A DNA stretch of 50,832 nt from Nitrospirota bacterium (GCA_004321915.1 SCQE01000053.1:1-50832), one strand, 5' to 3'; shown: positions 33,492 through 42,048, counted from the first letter of the stretch. Translations and numbers: made by a program. Notes: generated by a model not told the origin, from the letters alone.

Positions 33492-34730
33492 TTAATCTTC
33501 TGAACGCTCAACCCTGTCCCTGCCGGAATGTTTTGCTTTGTACAATCCATGGTCGGCCCTGCGTATGATTTTTTCTATCGTCTCATCGGCCGCCTGATAA
33601 TTCGAAACTCCCGCGCTTATTGTTACAGGAATGCCGAGAATCGGAAACTCCTTGACTTTGTCCCTTACCCTTTCTGCAAGCTGCATGGTGCTTTCAGCGC
33701 CTGCATCAGGCATCACAATCAAGAATTCCTCTCCCCCGTAACGCCCTAAAACATCATAGGCCCTTATAGAGGATTTCAGTATCTTAGAAATTTCGACGAT
33801 AACTTTGTCGCCTATCTGATGGCCGAAGGTATCGTTAATCTTCTTAAAATAGTCTATATCGAGAAGTATGCAGCCGAGTTCGCTGCTGTTTCTTTTTGTG
33901 CGCTCAAGCTCTTCTTCAAACCTTTCAAGCAGATGCCGCCTGTTAAAAATATCGGTCAGCCCGTCTGTTATAGCCATACGTTCAATCTCGACGCGGGCAT
34001 CAGAAACCCTCTGTATAAGCCTTGAGGTAAATATGTAGATCAGTCCCAACAGCAGTCCTGTGGTCGTCACCGCAAAAACCAGTATAAGGACCGTATTTTC
34101 GGCCAATTTTTTCTGCAGACTGTCTACATCAAAAGAAACGCTGATCCCCCCCCTTATCTGCCCTTTTTTATACCCCTGTTTAGCATGGCATTGCAGGCAG
34201 CTCTCTTCCACATAAAGCGGCGCCATATACCTGAAATAAGGCTTTTCGTTCAATACGCTGACCTTGAAAGCCTCCTCTTTCCCGTCCTCAAACATCTGTA
34301 AAGCGGCTGCTTCAAACTCATCGGGCTTATTGTTGGGATTTAGCGGCCTAAGGCTCGTTATCCTGAAAACAAAAGCGCCGCCCGTCTTTGCCAGTTCTGA
34401 TATTTCACGTGTCATAAGGGCCGGATTTTTTTTAGTGAAAACCCTGCCGTCGGAGGCGGTAATATCAGGGTCTTCAAGATAGGGGTTGGACTGCACACCT
34501 TCTTTTTTCTCGACATAGACCCCGTTAAAGGATGCGTTCCATTTGCGCGCCAGTACTATGCTGCTGAAGAGAGCGCGCGCCTGAGCAAGGCTGCTGTCGA
34601 AGATAAGCTGTCTCGTTCTTATAGACATGCCTAAGAATATGCCCGACAAAACCAGAGCGATGGCCAAACTTACGGAAATTACAAAGGTTTTGTAGATTTT
34701 AGTTTCTCTTAACAACGGCATATCATTCAT
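33492..34730 (-). CDS. Haem-sensor diguanylate cyclase (Tll0287-like + GGDEF)
   Basis: Membrane signalling enzyme of 412 residues making cyclic di-GMP. Helix 1 (about 14-36), a periplasmic Tll0287-like (DUF3365) domain with a single c-haem motif CLQCH (about residue 178), helix 2 (about 212-235), a short signalling helix, then a GGDEF domain (about 250-410) with active-site GGEEF and an I-site RAYD five residues before it, so product inhibition is expected. Haem suggests redox or gas sensing. It lies next to the haem cassette and 49 bases upstream of tRNA-Val. ATG 34730 chosen; ATG at residue 4 is possible. Confidence 0.92.
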   Translation of the reverse strand: MNDMPLLRETKIYKTFVISVSLAIALVLSGIFLGMSIRTRQLIFDSSLAQARALFSSIVLARKWNASFNGVYVEKKEGVQSNPYLEDPDITASDGRVFTKKNPALMTREISELAKTGGAFVFRITSLRPLNPNNKPDEFEAAALQMFEDGKEEAFKVSVLNEKPYFRYMAPLYVEESCLQCHAKQGYKKGQIRGGISVSFDVDSLQKKLAENTVLILVFAVTTTGLLLGLIYIFTSRLIQRVSDARVEIERMAITDGLTDIFNRRHLLERFEEELERTKRNSSELGCILLDIDYFKKINDTFGHQIGDKVIVEISKILKSSIRAYDVLGRYGGEEFLIVMPDAGAESTMQLAERVRDKVKEFPILGIPVTISAGVSNYQAADETIEKIIRRADHGLYKAKHSGRDRVERSED

Positions 34731-34821
34731 AATCTCGACGTTTGAAGGTAGTTTAACACTTATGCCGTTTTACATACAATAAAACCGTGGCTGATAATAC
34801 CATTCTGCCGGATTTTAAAGC

Positions 34822-34850
34822 TTGACTTTTAACGCTTTTTTCTTTAGTAT
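34822..34850 (+). promoter_or_regulatory. Predicted atpB-atpE promoter
   Basis: TTGACT (34822-34827), 17-base spacer, TAGTAT (34845-34850), start near 34857, then GGAGG (34867-34871) seven bases before the atpB ATG. The leader is very short, about 20 bases. Confidence 0.5.
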
Positions 34851-34877
34851 AAACATACTTTTTTCCGGAGGTTTTTT

Positions 34878-35555
34878 ATGGAATCACCTGCTTTTTTGCA
34901 TATGGTCTTACCGAGTGTGCCGCCTTATGTCTCTTATTCATGGCTTGCAATGGGAGTATTAATAGGCACGTCCCTCGCATTAAAGAACAAAATAGCCCTT
35001 GCGCCGTCAGGGCTGCAAAACGTTATGGAGACGTTTGTAGATTTCTTTCAAACTCTTGCAAACTCTAATATCGGCCACCATTGGGGAGAAAAGTTTTATC
35101 CTCTAATAGGCACGCTGGGGCTGTACATACTTGTCTGTAATTTCTTTGGCCTGATTCCGGGGTTCGACTCGCCCACAAGCAATATTAACATGACCGCGTC
35201 GATGGCGATACCGGTATTCTTAGCGACCCATTATTACGGGATCAAGGTGCATGGTTTTAAATATATAAACCATTTCCTCGGTCCTATACGTTCAATCTAT
35301 GCCCTGCCGCTTATGGTCCTGATGTTTTTCGTTGAATTTGTGGGGCATCTCGTAAGGCCCATAACTCTTTCTGTCAGGCTTTTTGGCAATATGATAGCAA
35401 AGCACATGATTATCATCATCCTCGGCTTGCTTGCTCCGGCCATAGTACCTATGGCGATACTCGGGCTTGGGGTCCTCGTAAGTCTTATACAGGCCTATGT
35501 CTTCATACTGCTGACCTGTCTCTATCTTGCAGGGGCGGTTGAAGAAGGCCATTAA
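34878..35555 (+). CDS. atpB: F0F1 ATP synthase subunit a
   Basis: Membrane stator subunit carrying the ion half-channels, 225 residues, about five to six helices. The essential arginine lies in RPITLSVRLFGNMIAKH (about residue 160), and the C-terminal QAYVFILLTCLYL holds the conserved glutamine/tyrosine helix. A strong GGAGG precedes the ATG. atpE follows 32 bases later. The F1 genes, delta and b subunits are not in this window, so the ATP synthase is split between loci. Confidence 0.95.
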   Translation: MESPAFLHMVLPSVPPYVSYSWLAMGVLIGTSLALKNKIALAPSGLQNVMETFVDFFQTLANSNIGHHWGEKFYPLIGTLGLYILVCNFFGLIPGFDSPTSNINMTASMAIPVFLATHYYGIKVHGFKYINHFLGPIRSIYALPLMVLMFFVEFVGHLVRPITLSVRLFGNMIAKHMIIIILGLLAPAIVPMAILGLGVLVSLIQAYVFILLTCLYLAGAVEEGH

Positions 35556-35587
35556 TCATAATTTTATCAAGAAAGGAGGAACGCTAA

Positions 35588-35941
35588 ATGAAGAAAACAA
35601 TCTCAATCGTAACGCTTGCGCTTATAGCGCTTGCAATCTGTGCGCCGCTGGCAATAGCTGAAGAGGCTGCAACCCCCGGAGCGGTGAGTGATGCAAAACT
35701 CGGGTATTACGGAATGGCCGTGCTCGGTTCCGGGCTTGCTATAGGTCTGGCAGCTCTCGGAACAGGCATCGGACAGGGTGTAGGCTTGAGAGGCGCAACT
35801 GAAGGCGTGGCAAGAAATCCCGGAGCGTCGGGTAAAATTACAACGACCCTTATTATCGGACTTGCAATGATCGAGTCCTTGGCAATTTATGCCCTTGTCG
35901 TTGTTCTTATAGTTCTTTTCGCCAATCCTTTTAAACTTTAA
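35588..35941 (+). CDS. atpE: F0F1 ATP synthase subunit c, with N-terminal signal-like extension
   Basis: Rotor-ring subunit of 117 residues. An extra hydrophobic leader ([27 protein letters not shown]) precedes the two-helix hairpin, as in several Desulfobacterota and related groups. Helix 1 contains [22 protein letters not shown]; helix 2 has the ion-binding glutamate in [13 protein letters not shown]. The combination Q in helix 1 and ES…Y in helix 2 resembles sodium-binding rings, but the usual Thr after ES is Leu here and many proton rings carry a similar pattern. AGGAGG lies upstream. A perfect terminator follows. Confidence 0.93.
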   Translation: MKKTISIVTLALIALAICAPLAIAEEAATPGAVSDAKLGYYGMAVLGSGLAIGLAALGTGIGQGVGLRGATEGVARNPGASGKITTTLIIGLAMIESLAIYALVVVLIVLFANPFKL

Positions 35942-35961
35942 TCTTAAAAGACTCGAGAAAA

Positions 35962-35998
35962 GGGTGTTGATGAAATTTCATCAACACCCTTTTTTTTT
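35962..35998 (+). terminator. Strong intrinsic terminator after atpE
   Basis: Perfect 14-base inverted repeat GGGTGTTGATGAAA (35962-35975) / TTTCATCAACACCC (35976-35989) followed by nine T (35990-35998). On the minus strand the last codons and the stop codon of the convergent RibL-like gene are inside this hairpin, so the terminator region is also coding. Confidence 0.92.
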
Positions 35999-36391
35999 CC
36001 TGAAAAAAGATGACTTATACGTATGCGGGTGAAAAGATTCAAGCCTTACCACACTGCATGAAGGAAACCGTTCCATTATCGTTTTGTCTGAAACACGCTG
36101 GTCATAGCCTAGAGCTATTACATCGGGCTTCAGGTCCTCGATGATCCTGAAAATATCGGCTCCGGAATTCCCCAACATGACTTTAAATGGTATGCCGGTA
36201 TTTTCAACATTCGAAAGACGGACCTGCTCATCATCGGTCGGGAAGAAACCTTTAATTCTATTAACAGTCTCGTCACGCGCAACTATGACTATAAGTTCAT
36301 CCCCCAACCTTTTTGCCTGATCAAGATAACTTAGGTGGCCGCGATGGAAGTGATCGAAAGTGCCTGCGCATACGACAACTCTTTTTTTCAT
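35981..36391 (-). CDS. Cytidylyltransferase-fold nucleotidyltransferase (RibL/FAD-synthase-like)
   Basis: Protein of 136 residues with the nucleotidyltransferase motif GTFDHFHRGHLSYLDQAKRLGDELIVIVARDETV, and KPDVIALGYDQ later. The GYDQ and ARDxTVxxIKG features resemble archaeal-type FAD synthases (RibL) more than CoaD, but glycerol-phosphate or other cytidylyltransferases are alternatives. The frame is open to 36427; ATG 36391 is chosen because it lies seven bases after a -10 box with no Shine-Dalgarno. The C-terminus KKKGC and TGA come from within the atpE terminator hairpin. Confidence 0.8.
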   Translation of the reverse strand: MKKRVVVCAGTFDHFHRGHLSYLDQAKRLGDELIVIVARDETVNRIKGFFPTDDEQVRLSNVENTGIPFKVMLGNSGADIFRIIEDLKPDVIALGYDQRVSDKTIMERFPSCSVVRLESFHPHTYKSSFFRKKKGC

Positions 36392-36398
36392 CGGCTGT

Positions 36399-36427
36399 AT
36401 AATACCAAAACCAAACCGGCTTGACAA
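36399..36427 (-). promoter_or_regulatory. Leaderless promoter of the RibL-like gene
   Basis: Minus strand TTGTCA (36427-36422), 17-base spacer, TATTAT (36404-36399), then seven bases to ATG 36391. The arrangement matches that of the IMPase-family gene base for base in spacing. Confidence 0.6.
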
Positions 36428-36592
36428 CCGAACTTATGCGGTGAGCTAAAACAAGCTGTGATTAAGAATTGAAGACTATTTGCATTTTTTAGAGTTTCCC
36501 GACCCTTTGGAAGGCACGGCTCAGGTGGGAACCCCGAGCTTAGGAAGTATGACAAACTGTAGAAGCAGCCAAACTATAAAAACCCCTAAAAC

Positions 36593-36615
36593 AAGCAGTG
36601 TTTCGTTCACTGCTT
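36593..36615 (-). terminator. Putative terminator overlapping the rplQ stop
   Basis: Minus strand hairpin AAGCAGTG / loop AACGAAA / CACTGCTT (36615-36593), eight pairs, then GTTTT and a further T5 ten bases on. The rplQ stop codon (36609-36607) lies inside the hairpin. It ends the long ribosomal transcript. Confidence 0.6.
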
Positions 36616-37014
36616 GACGCTCTCTTTTTCCTTCTTTTCGGGCACTTTCACAACATCCTCATAGTCAACAAACTCTATAATAGCCATGGGGGCGCGGTCA
36701 TTGACCCTTTGACGCGTCTGGACTATTCTCAGATAACCGCCGTTCCTGTCGGCAAACCTCGGCGCTATCTCCGAAAACAGCTTAGACATGACCTCCCTGT
36801 TGGGGATATATGCCATAACCATACGTTTAGCATGAAGGTCCCCGCGCTTCCCGAATGTAACAAGTTTCTCCGCAATACCCTTTATTGCTTTTGCCTTTGC
36901 CAGAGTGGTTTCTATCCTCTGATGAGCAAAAAGCGATATTATCAGCCCGCGAAGCAATGCCTTCCTTTGGTTTGCAGTACGGTCAAAATTTCTTCCGGCA
37001 ACTCTATGACGCAT
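36607..37014 (-). CDS. rplQ: 50S ribosomal protein L17
   Basis: Large-subunit protein near the exit tunnel, 135 residues. Typical N-terminus MRHRVAGRNFDRTANQRKALLRGLIISLF and RIETTLAKAKAI. It has a charged C-terminal tail (KVPEKKEKESVKQ) that runs into the terminator. Last gene of the alpha operon, 34 bases after rpoA. Confidence 0.97.
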   Translation of the reverse strand: MRHRVAGRNFDRTANQRKALLRGLIISLFAHQRIETTLAKAKAIKGIAEKLVTFGKRGDLHAKRMVMAYIPNREVMSKLFSEIAPRFADRNGGYLRIVQTRQRVNDRAPMAIIEFVDYEDVVKVPEKKEKESVKQ

Positions 37015-37048
37015 CTTCTTTCCTCCTGTATTTCCTGCAGATGGACCG

Positions 37049-38035
37049 TTACCGGCCCATGTCGAGTCTCATGCCCAGATTCAATCCCATTGACACAAGC
37101 ACGCTCTTTATCTCGTTCAATGATTTGCTTCCAAAATTCTTCGTCTTGAGCAACTCGTGCTCGGTGCTCTGAACAAGGTCGCCTATGGTCTTTATATTCG
37201 CGTTCTTAAGGCAGTTGAAAGCCCTGACCGAAAGTTCCAGTTCATCTATGCTCTTGTTCAGAGACTCCTTTTCGATATTGACAAGCTGTTTGCCGGAAGC
37301 GGCGCCTTCAGCCAGATCAAACGATTCAGCGTCTTCATCTTCCGATATAAACTGGTTTAAATATTCTTTAAGTATTTTAGCGGCATCGCTTACTGCCTTC
37401 TCGGGTGTTATGCCGCCGTCCGTCCACAACTCCATAATAAGCCTGTCATAATCCGTGGACCTGCCGACCCTCGCCTTTTCCACCCAAAAATTTACTTTCT
37501 TTATAGGGCTGAATACGGAATCAACGGGTATTACATCAACAGGCAGTCCTTCTTCCTTATTCATTTCAGCAGAAATATATCCCTTGCCTTTTTTAACATA
37601 CAGTTCCATATCGAATGTTGTGCCGCTGTCAACGGCAGCTATGTAGTGGTCACCATTAAGGATCTCGACGCTCCCGTCCGTTTCGATATCAGCGCCCGTA
37701 ACCTCTTTGGGGCCTTTAACTTTTATGTTTACAGTCCTCTTGCCGTCGCCATGCACCTTGAATCTGAGTTTCTTTACGTTAAGCAGGATGTCCACTACAT
37801 CTTCTTTAACCCCTTTAATCGAAGAGAACTCGTGAAGCACGCCCGCAATCTTCACCCCGGTTACGGCAGAGCCCTGCATCGAAGACAACAAAATCCTACG
37901 CAATGCGTTTCCTATCGTAGTGCCAAACCCACGCTCAAGAGGTTCAACTATCAGTTTCCCGTAAAAATCCGTAATCGTATCTTCTTCAAAATCACTCCTC
38001 TTGGGTAACTGAAAGCCCATCGTCAAAAGATCCAT
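37049..38035 (-). CDS. rpoA: DNA-directed RNA polymerase subunit alpha
   Basis: Assembly and regulator-contact subunit of RNA polymerase, 328 residues. N-terminal domain with [21 protein letters not shown] and the beta-contact region; a linker around residues 228-245; C-terminal domain with [21 protein letters not shown] and [11 protein letters not shown], which contacts UP elements and activators such as FNR/CRP proteins. Start ATG 38035, GGAGG 12 bases upstream. Between rpsD and rplQ as usual. Confidence 0.97.
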   Translation of the reverse strand: MDLLTMGFQLPKRSDFEEDTITDFYGKLIVEPLERGFGTTIGNALRRILLSSMQGSAVTGVKIAGVLHEFSSIKGVKEDVVDILLNVKKLRFKVHGDGKRTVNIKVKGPKEVTGADIETDGSVEILNGDHYIAAVDSGTTFDMELYVKKGKGYISAEMNKEEGLPVDVIPVDSVFSPIKKVNFWVEKARVGRSTDYDRLIMELWTDGGITPEKAVSDAAKILKEYLNQFISEDEDAESFDLAEGAASGKQLVNIEKESLNKSIDELELSVRAFNCLKNANIKTIGDLVQSTEHELLKTKNFGSKSLNEIKSVLVSMGLNLGMRLDMGR

Positions 38036-38076
38036 ATGTCAAGGCCTCCTATGCCTTCGTATTTAAATTAAGATTA

Positions 38077-38703
38077 CTACTTGGAATACAACTCAACTAT
38101 CAACTGCTCCTGCACAGGAAGTTGTATCTCCTCCCTAGACGGGATCCTTACAAACTTGCCTTTAACGTTAGCGGAATCAACTTCCACCCACTCGGGGAAA
38201 CCCTTATGTTCCGCAACCTCCAAGCTTTCGCGTACAGGCTTCAGGTCCTTGCTGGACTCCCTTATTTCCACAATGTCCCCGGGCTTTAAAAGATACGAGG
38301 GGATATCGGTCTTCACACCGTTCACCGAAAAATGACCGTGCTTCACCAGTTGGCGGGCCTCTCTTCTGTTCGATGCAAAACCCATGCGATAAGCGGCATT
38401 ATCAAGTCTCCGCTCGAGCAGCTGGAGCAATATCTCTCCCGTGATTCCCTTCATTCTTGAGGCCTTCTCGAAATACATCCTGAACTGTTTTTCCATCACG
38501 CCGTAAATGCGTCTTACCTTCTGCTTCTCTCTTAACTGCACGCCATAATCCGACAGTTTGCCCCTGTTCTGACCATGCTGTCCGGGCGCATATTTCCGTC
38601 TTTCCACCGCACACTTCTCGGTGTAACACCTATTACCCTTTACAAAAAGCTTCTCGCCTTCGCGCCTGCAAAGCCTGCACAAAGCGTCGGTATATCTAGC
38701 CAT
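38077..38703 (-). CDS. rpsD: 30S ribosomal protein S4 (zinc-type)
   Basis: Assembly-initiating 16S rRNA-binding protein, 208 residues, with an S4 RNA-binding domain ([32 protein letters not shown]). The N-terminus carries four cysteines (CRLCRREG…RCYTEKC), the zinc-binding C+ form. In E. coli S4 represses the alpha operon; whether that holds here is unknown. It starts two bases before... the rpsK stop and is followed by rpoA 41 bases on. Confidence 0.97.
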   Translation of the reverse strand: MARYTDALCRLCRREGEKLFVKGNRCYTEKCAVERRKYAPGQHGQNRGKLSDYGVQLREKQKVRRIYGVMEKQFRMYFEKASRMKGITGEILLQLLERRLDNAAYRMGFASNRREARQLVKHGHFSVNGVKTDIPSYLLKPGDIVEIRESSKDLKPVRESLEVAEHKGFPEWVEVDSANVKGKFVRIPSREEIQLPVQEQLIVELYSK

Positions 38704-38705
38704 AC

Positions 38706-39092
38706 CTATACCCTCCTTCTCTTCGGCGGCCTGCAGCCATTATGCGGAACAGGCGTTACATCCTTAATAAGGGTTATCTCCAAACCCGCTGCCTGAAGCG
38801 CCCTTATAGCGGTCTCTCTTCCGGCGCCCGGACCTTTAACAAAAACATCGACCTGCTTCAATCCCATTTCCATCGCCTTCTTTGCCGCGGTTTCAGAAGC
38901 TATCTGCGCGGCAAACGGAGTGCCTTTTCTGGACCCCTTAAACCCGAGGCTGCCTGCGCTTGACCATGCGATAACACCTCCGGCCGCGTCAGTAATGGTT
39001 ACGATCGTGTTGTTGAAAGTAGTCTGTATATGCGCTGCTCCATTGTGTATATTTTTTTTGACTTTTTTACCGCTTCGTTTCTTTTGTGCCAT
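38706..39092 (-). CDS. rpsK: 30S ribosomal protein S11
   Basis: Platform protein of the small subunit, 128 residues. Signature [20 protein letters not shown] and C-terminal [18 protein letters not shown]. The basic N-terminal extension ([13 protein letters not shown]) is normal. It ends two bases before rpsD starts. Confidence 0.97.
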   Translation of the reverse strand: MAQKKRSGKKVKKNIHNGAAHIQTTFNNTIVTITDAAGGVIAWSSAGSLGFKGSRKGTPFAAQIASETAAKKAMEMGLKQVDVFVKGPGAGRETAIRALQAAGLEITLIKDVTPVPHNGCRPPKRRRV

Positions 39093-39110
39093 TATTTAAA
39101 ATCCTCCTTC

Positions 39111-39476
39111 CTACTTTTTCTTCGCGACCAGTTTCCTCGGCCCCTTGCGCGTTCTTGCGTTTGTCTTGGTCCTCTGACCATGCACCGGCAAATGCGCATT
39201 GTGTCTAAGCCCTCTATAGCAGCCGATTTCAACCAGCCTTTTTACATTCATGGACACATCACGTCTTAAATCGCCCTCAACCTTATAGTCCCTTTCAAGG
39301 GTGTTCCTGATCTTCAGTATGTCATCGTCGGTAAGGTCTTTGACCCTCACATTCGGATTAACTTTCGTCTCGCTTAAAATTTTGTTCGACAGAGCCCTTC
39401 CGATTCCGAATATGCGCGTGAGCCCTATTTCGACCCGCTCATTCTTCGGAAGATCAACACCAGCTATTCTTGCCAT
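39111..39476 (-). CDS. rpsM: 30S ribosomal protein S13
   Basis: Head protein contacting P-site tRNA and forming bridges to the large subunit, 121 residues. N-terminal [26 protein letters not shown] and C-terminal [24 protein letters not shown] are diagnostic; the lysine-rich tail reaches tRNA. First alpha-operon ribosomal gene after rpmJ, 26 bases on. Confidence 0.97.
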   Translation of the reverse strand: MARIAGVDLPKNERVEIGLTRIFGIGRALSNKILSETKVNPNVRVKDLTDDDILKIRNTLERDYKVEGDLRRDVSMNVKRLVEIGCYRGLRHNAHLPVHGQRTKTNARTRKGPRKLVAKKK

Positions 39477-39502
39477 AGAAAACTCCTCACTCTAAAATTT
39501 TG

Positions 39503-39616
39503 CTATCCCTGTCTCTGCTTGTGACGAGGGTTTTCACAAAGTATTCTTATCACACCTTTTCTTTTTACAATCTTGCATTTAGCGCATATAGGCTTCACCG
39601 AGGGCCTTACCTTCAT
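39503..39616 (-). CDS. rpmJ: 50S ribosomal protein L36 (zinc-type)
   Basis: A 37-residue protein, [20 protein letters not shown]… ending NPRHKQRQG. The zinc ribbon has C11, C14, C27 and H32 (C+ form). GGAGG lies 7 bases before the ATG at 39616. It sits between infA and rpsM, its usual place. It is too short to be reported by length-filtered gene finders. Confidence 0.96.
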   Translation of the reverse strand: MKVRPSVKPICAKCKIVKRKGVIRILCENPRHKQRQG

Positions 39617-39653
39617 TGCATTTCCTCCGTATCTTCAGTTAAAAGAAATAAAA

Positions 39654-39693
39654 AGAGCGCTCAACATCTTTCGCTCTTAGACAGTAATCTGTC
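39654..39693 (-). other. Tandem hairpins between infA and rpmJ (possible attenuator)
   Basis: Minus strand GACAG-ATTA-CTGTC (39693-39680) is followed by AGAGCG / CGCTCT (39677-39672 with 39659-39654, loop of about 12) and a run of T. The second hairpin looks like a weak terminator inside the operon, before the rpmJ ribosome-binding site. It could tune expression of the downstream alpha operon. Confidence 0.4.
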
Positions 39694-39702
39694 TTTTAAA
39701 TC

Positions 39703-39921
39703 CTATTTAAACCTGTATGTAATCCTGCCTTTGGTAAGGTCATAAGGCGACAACTCGACCGTAACCTTATCTCCGGGCAGTATTTTGATGAAGTGCATTC
39801 TCATCTTGCCTGAAACATATGCCAAGATAATCTGTCCGTTTTCGAGTTCAACCCTGAACATCGCATTCGGCAGCGTTTCTACTATTGTACCCTGTACTTC
39901 AATGTTTTCTTCTTTCGACAT
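39703..39921 (-). CDS. infA: Translation initiation factor IF-1
   Basis: OB-fold protein of 72 residues that blocks the A site during initiation. [27 protein letters not shown] and the C-terminal [14 protein letters not shown] are typical. It starts 14 bases after map ends and precedes rpmJ, a common arrangement. Confidence 0.97.
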   Translation of the reverse strand: MSKEENIEVQGTIVETLPNAMFRVELENGQIILAYVSGKMRMHFIKILPGDKVTVELSPYDLTKGRITYRFK

Positions 39922-39935
39922 TTAAGCTAAAAAGT

Positions 39936-40697
39936 TTACCTGAAATCCTCTATTTTAGTCAATATACACGGACCGCTATTCATAACAGCAATCGTATGCT
40001 CAAAATGCGCCGATGGTCTCCTGTCGGCCGTCACAGCGGTCCATCCGTCTCCCAGAATATCTACATCCGGAACGCCGGAATTTACCATCGGCTCTATCGC
40101 AAGGGTCATCCCGCTCTTAAGCCTCGGTCCCTCACCCTGCCTTCCGTAATTCGGGATTTGCGGGTCTTCATGCAACGACCTGCCTATGCCGTGCCCCACA
40201 AACGCCCTTACAACCGAGAAACCGTTAGACTCGACATGCTTTTGTATGGCGGCCGATATGTCCGAAACCCTGTTGCCTACAACCGCCTTTTCTATGCCGA
40301 TATAAAGGGCCTCTTCCGTAACTTTAAGCAATCTCGAAGACTCGGCGCTTATTTCTCCGGCAGGGACAGTCACGGCAGCATCCCCATAAAAACCATCCAC
40401 AATTGCGCCGAAGTCTATACTTACTATGTCCCCGTCCTTAATCCTGACTTTTCTGGAAGGTATACCGTGTACAACCTGCTCGTTAATCGAAACACATACA
40501 CTTGCAGGATAGCCCCGATAGCCTTTAAAAGCCGCAACCGCTTTTCTCTGTTTTATCCGGTTTTCCACATGACTTTCGATTTCAAAAGTTGTAATACCGG
40601 GCTTGATTAGGGTCTTAAGGTCTTCGAGAATCTCTGCAACAATTTTACATGCTGCCTCAATCTTGATTATCTCCGCCTGAGACTTAACTATTATCAC
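39936..40697 (-). CDS. map: Methionine aminopeptidase, type I
   Basis: Removes N-terminal methionine from new proteins; 253 residues. Metal ligands: two aspartates in SIDFGAIVDGFYGDAAVT, histidine in FVGHGIGRSLHEDP, and glutamates in TLAIEPM and HFEHTIAV. Type Ia without N-terminal extension. It follows secY after 15 bases; adk, often found between them, is absent. Confidence 0.97.
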   Translation of the reverse strand: MIIVKSQAEIIKIEAACKIVAEILEDLKTLIKPGITTFEIESHVENRIKQRKAVAAFKGYRGYPASVCVSINEQVVHGIPSRKVRIKDGDIVSIDFGAIVDGFYGDAAVTVPAGEISAESSRLLKVTEEALYIGIEKAVVGNRVSDISAAIQKHVESNGFSVVRAFVGHGIGRSLHEDPQIPNYGRQGEGPRLKSGMTLAIEPMVNSGVPDVDILGDGWTAVTADRRPSAHFEHTIAVMNSGPCILTKIEDFR

Positions 40698-40712
40698 GGA
40701 TTGAGCGCCTAT

Positions 40713-42020
40713 CTATCCCCTTCTGCCTCTTAGTCTGCCTTTTTTAAGAAACCCTTCATAGGACCTCGTTATAAGATGCGACTCGATCTGCGAAACCGTG
40801 TCGAGCGCAACACCCACGGAGATAAGAAGAGATGTCCCCCCGAAATAAAACGGCACATTAAACTGGCTGATCATAAGTTCGGGCATTACGCACACTATAG
40901 CTAGGTAAACCGCGCCTACAAAAGTAAGTCTCGACAAAACCCTGTATATATACTCCGAAGTTTTTTGACCGGGCCTTATACCGGGGATAAAACCTCCGTT
41001 CTTCTGCAGATTCTCAGAAATGTCCACGGGATTAAAAACAACCGCAGTATAGAAATAACTGAAAAAGAAAATCAGTCCTACATAGAGCATTGTGTATAGC
41101 GCCGTTCCGGGCGAAAGCTGCTTGGCAATGCTTTGTACCCACGGGATTGCAATAAACCCTGCCACTGTAGCCGGAAACATTATTATGGATGAAGCAAATA
41201 TAGGAGGTATAACACCTGAAGTATTGACCTTCAAGGGCAGATGAGTGCTCTGTCCGCCGAAAACTTTCTTGCCAACAACACGCTTTGCGTATTGAACAGG
41301 TATTTTCCTCTGACCTCGTTCGATAAAAATTATGCCGCCTACGACCGCAATCATAAGCACGGTAAGGAATATTACGAAAAACAATGAGAGCTCGTTTGCC
41401 TTCACAAGCTGTAGAGTGCTGACCACCGCGTTGGGAAACCGGGCAACTATGCCGGCGAATATAATAAGCGATATTCCGTTGCCGATCCCCCTCTCGGTTA
41501 TCTGCTCCCCGAGCCACATAAGAAAAGCCGTTCCTGACGTAAGTGTCACCATTGTAAGCAGCCTGAACGGCCAGCCGGGATTCTGTATGAATTCACCGCC
41601 CGACATGCCTTCTAAACCCACGGCTATACCGAAAGACTGTATGGCGGCTATAACAACAGTAGCGTACCGCGTATACCTTGTGATCTTCTTTCTTCCGGCT
41701 TCGCCCTCTTTAGCAAGCTTACCGAGAGCAGGTATAACTACGGTAAGAAGCTGGAAGATAATGGAAGCGCTTATGTAAGGCATTATACCGAGAGCGAAAA
41801 TAGTCACCCTGGACAATGCTCCACCGGAAAACATATCGAAAAAGCCCATCATCGCCCCGCCTTTTTCGATCAAAAATTTACTGAGCGCTTCACCGTTTAT
41901 GCCGGGCGTCGGAATATGAGCGCCTATCCTGTAGACAGCCAAAAGCCCCAAGGTAAAGAGGACCCTGTTTTTCAGCTCGGGAATCTTAAATATGTTCTGA
42001 ATGTTTGAAAGCAGGCTCAT
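40713..42020 (-). CDS. secY: Protein translocase subunit SecY
   Basis: Channel subunit of the Sec translocon, 435 residues and ten transmembrane helices. The N-terminal plug region TPGINGEAL and GGALSRVTIFALGIMPYISASIIFQLL (helix 2) are diagnostic; cytoplasmic loop 5 GQRKIPVQYAKRVVG is a ribosome contact. It follows rplO after 28 bases, as usual in the spc operon. Confidence 0.97.
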   Translation of the reverse strand: MSLLSNIQNIFKIPELKNRVLFTLGLLAVYRIGAHIPTPGINGEALSKFLIEKGGAMMGFFDMFSGGALSRVTIFALGIMPYISASIIFQLLTVVIPALGKLAKEGEAGRKKITRYTRYATVVIAAIQSFGIAVGLEGMSGGEFIQNPGWPFRLLTMVTLTSGTAFLMWLGEQITERGIGNGISLIIFAGIVARFPNAVVSTLQLVKANELSLFFVIFLTVLMIAVVGGIIFIERGQRKIPVQYAKRVVGKKVFGGQSTHLPLKVNTSGVIPPIFASSIIMFPATVAGFIAIPWVQSIAKQLSPGTALYTMLYVGLIFFFSYFYTAVVFNPVDISENLQKNGGFIPGIRPGQKTSEYIYRVLSRLTFVGAVYLAIVCVMPELMISQFNVPFYFGGTSLLISVGVALDTVSQIESHLITRSYEGFLKKGRLRGRRG

Positions 42021-42048
42021 AATTATGTTTGTTGGTTTAGTTAAATCT

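Noticed and set aside
36490-36545. 6S RNA
   Set aside because: A CCTGAGCCG-like string and hairpin are present, but the long closing stem with central bubble expected of 6S RNA is not visible.
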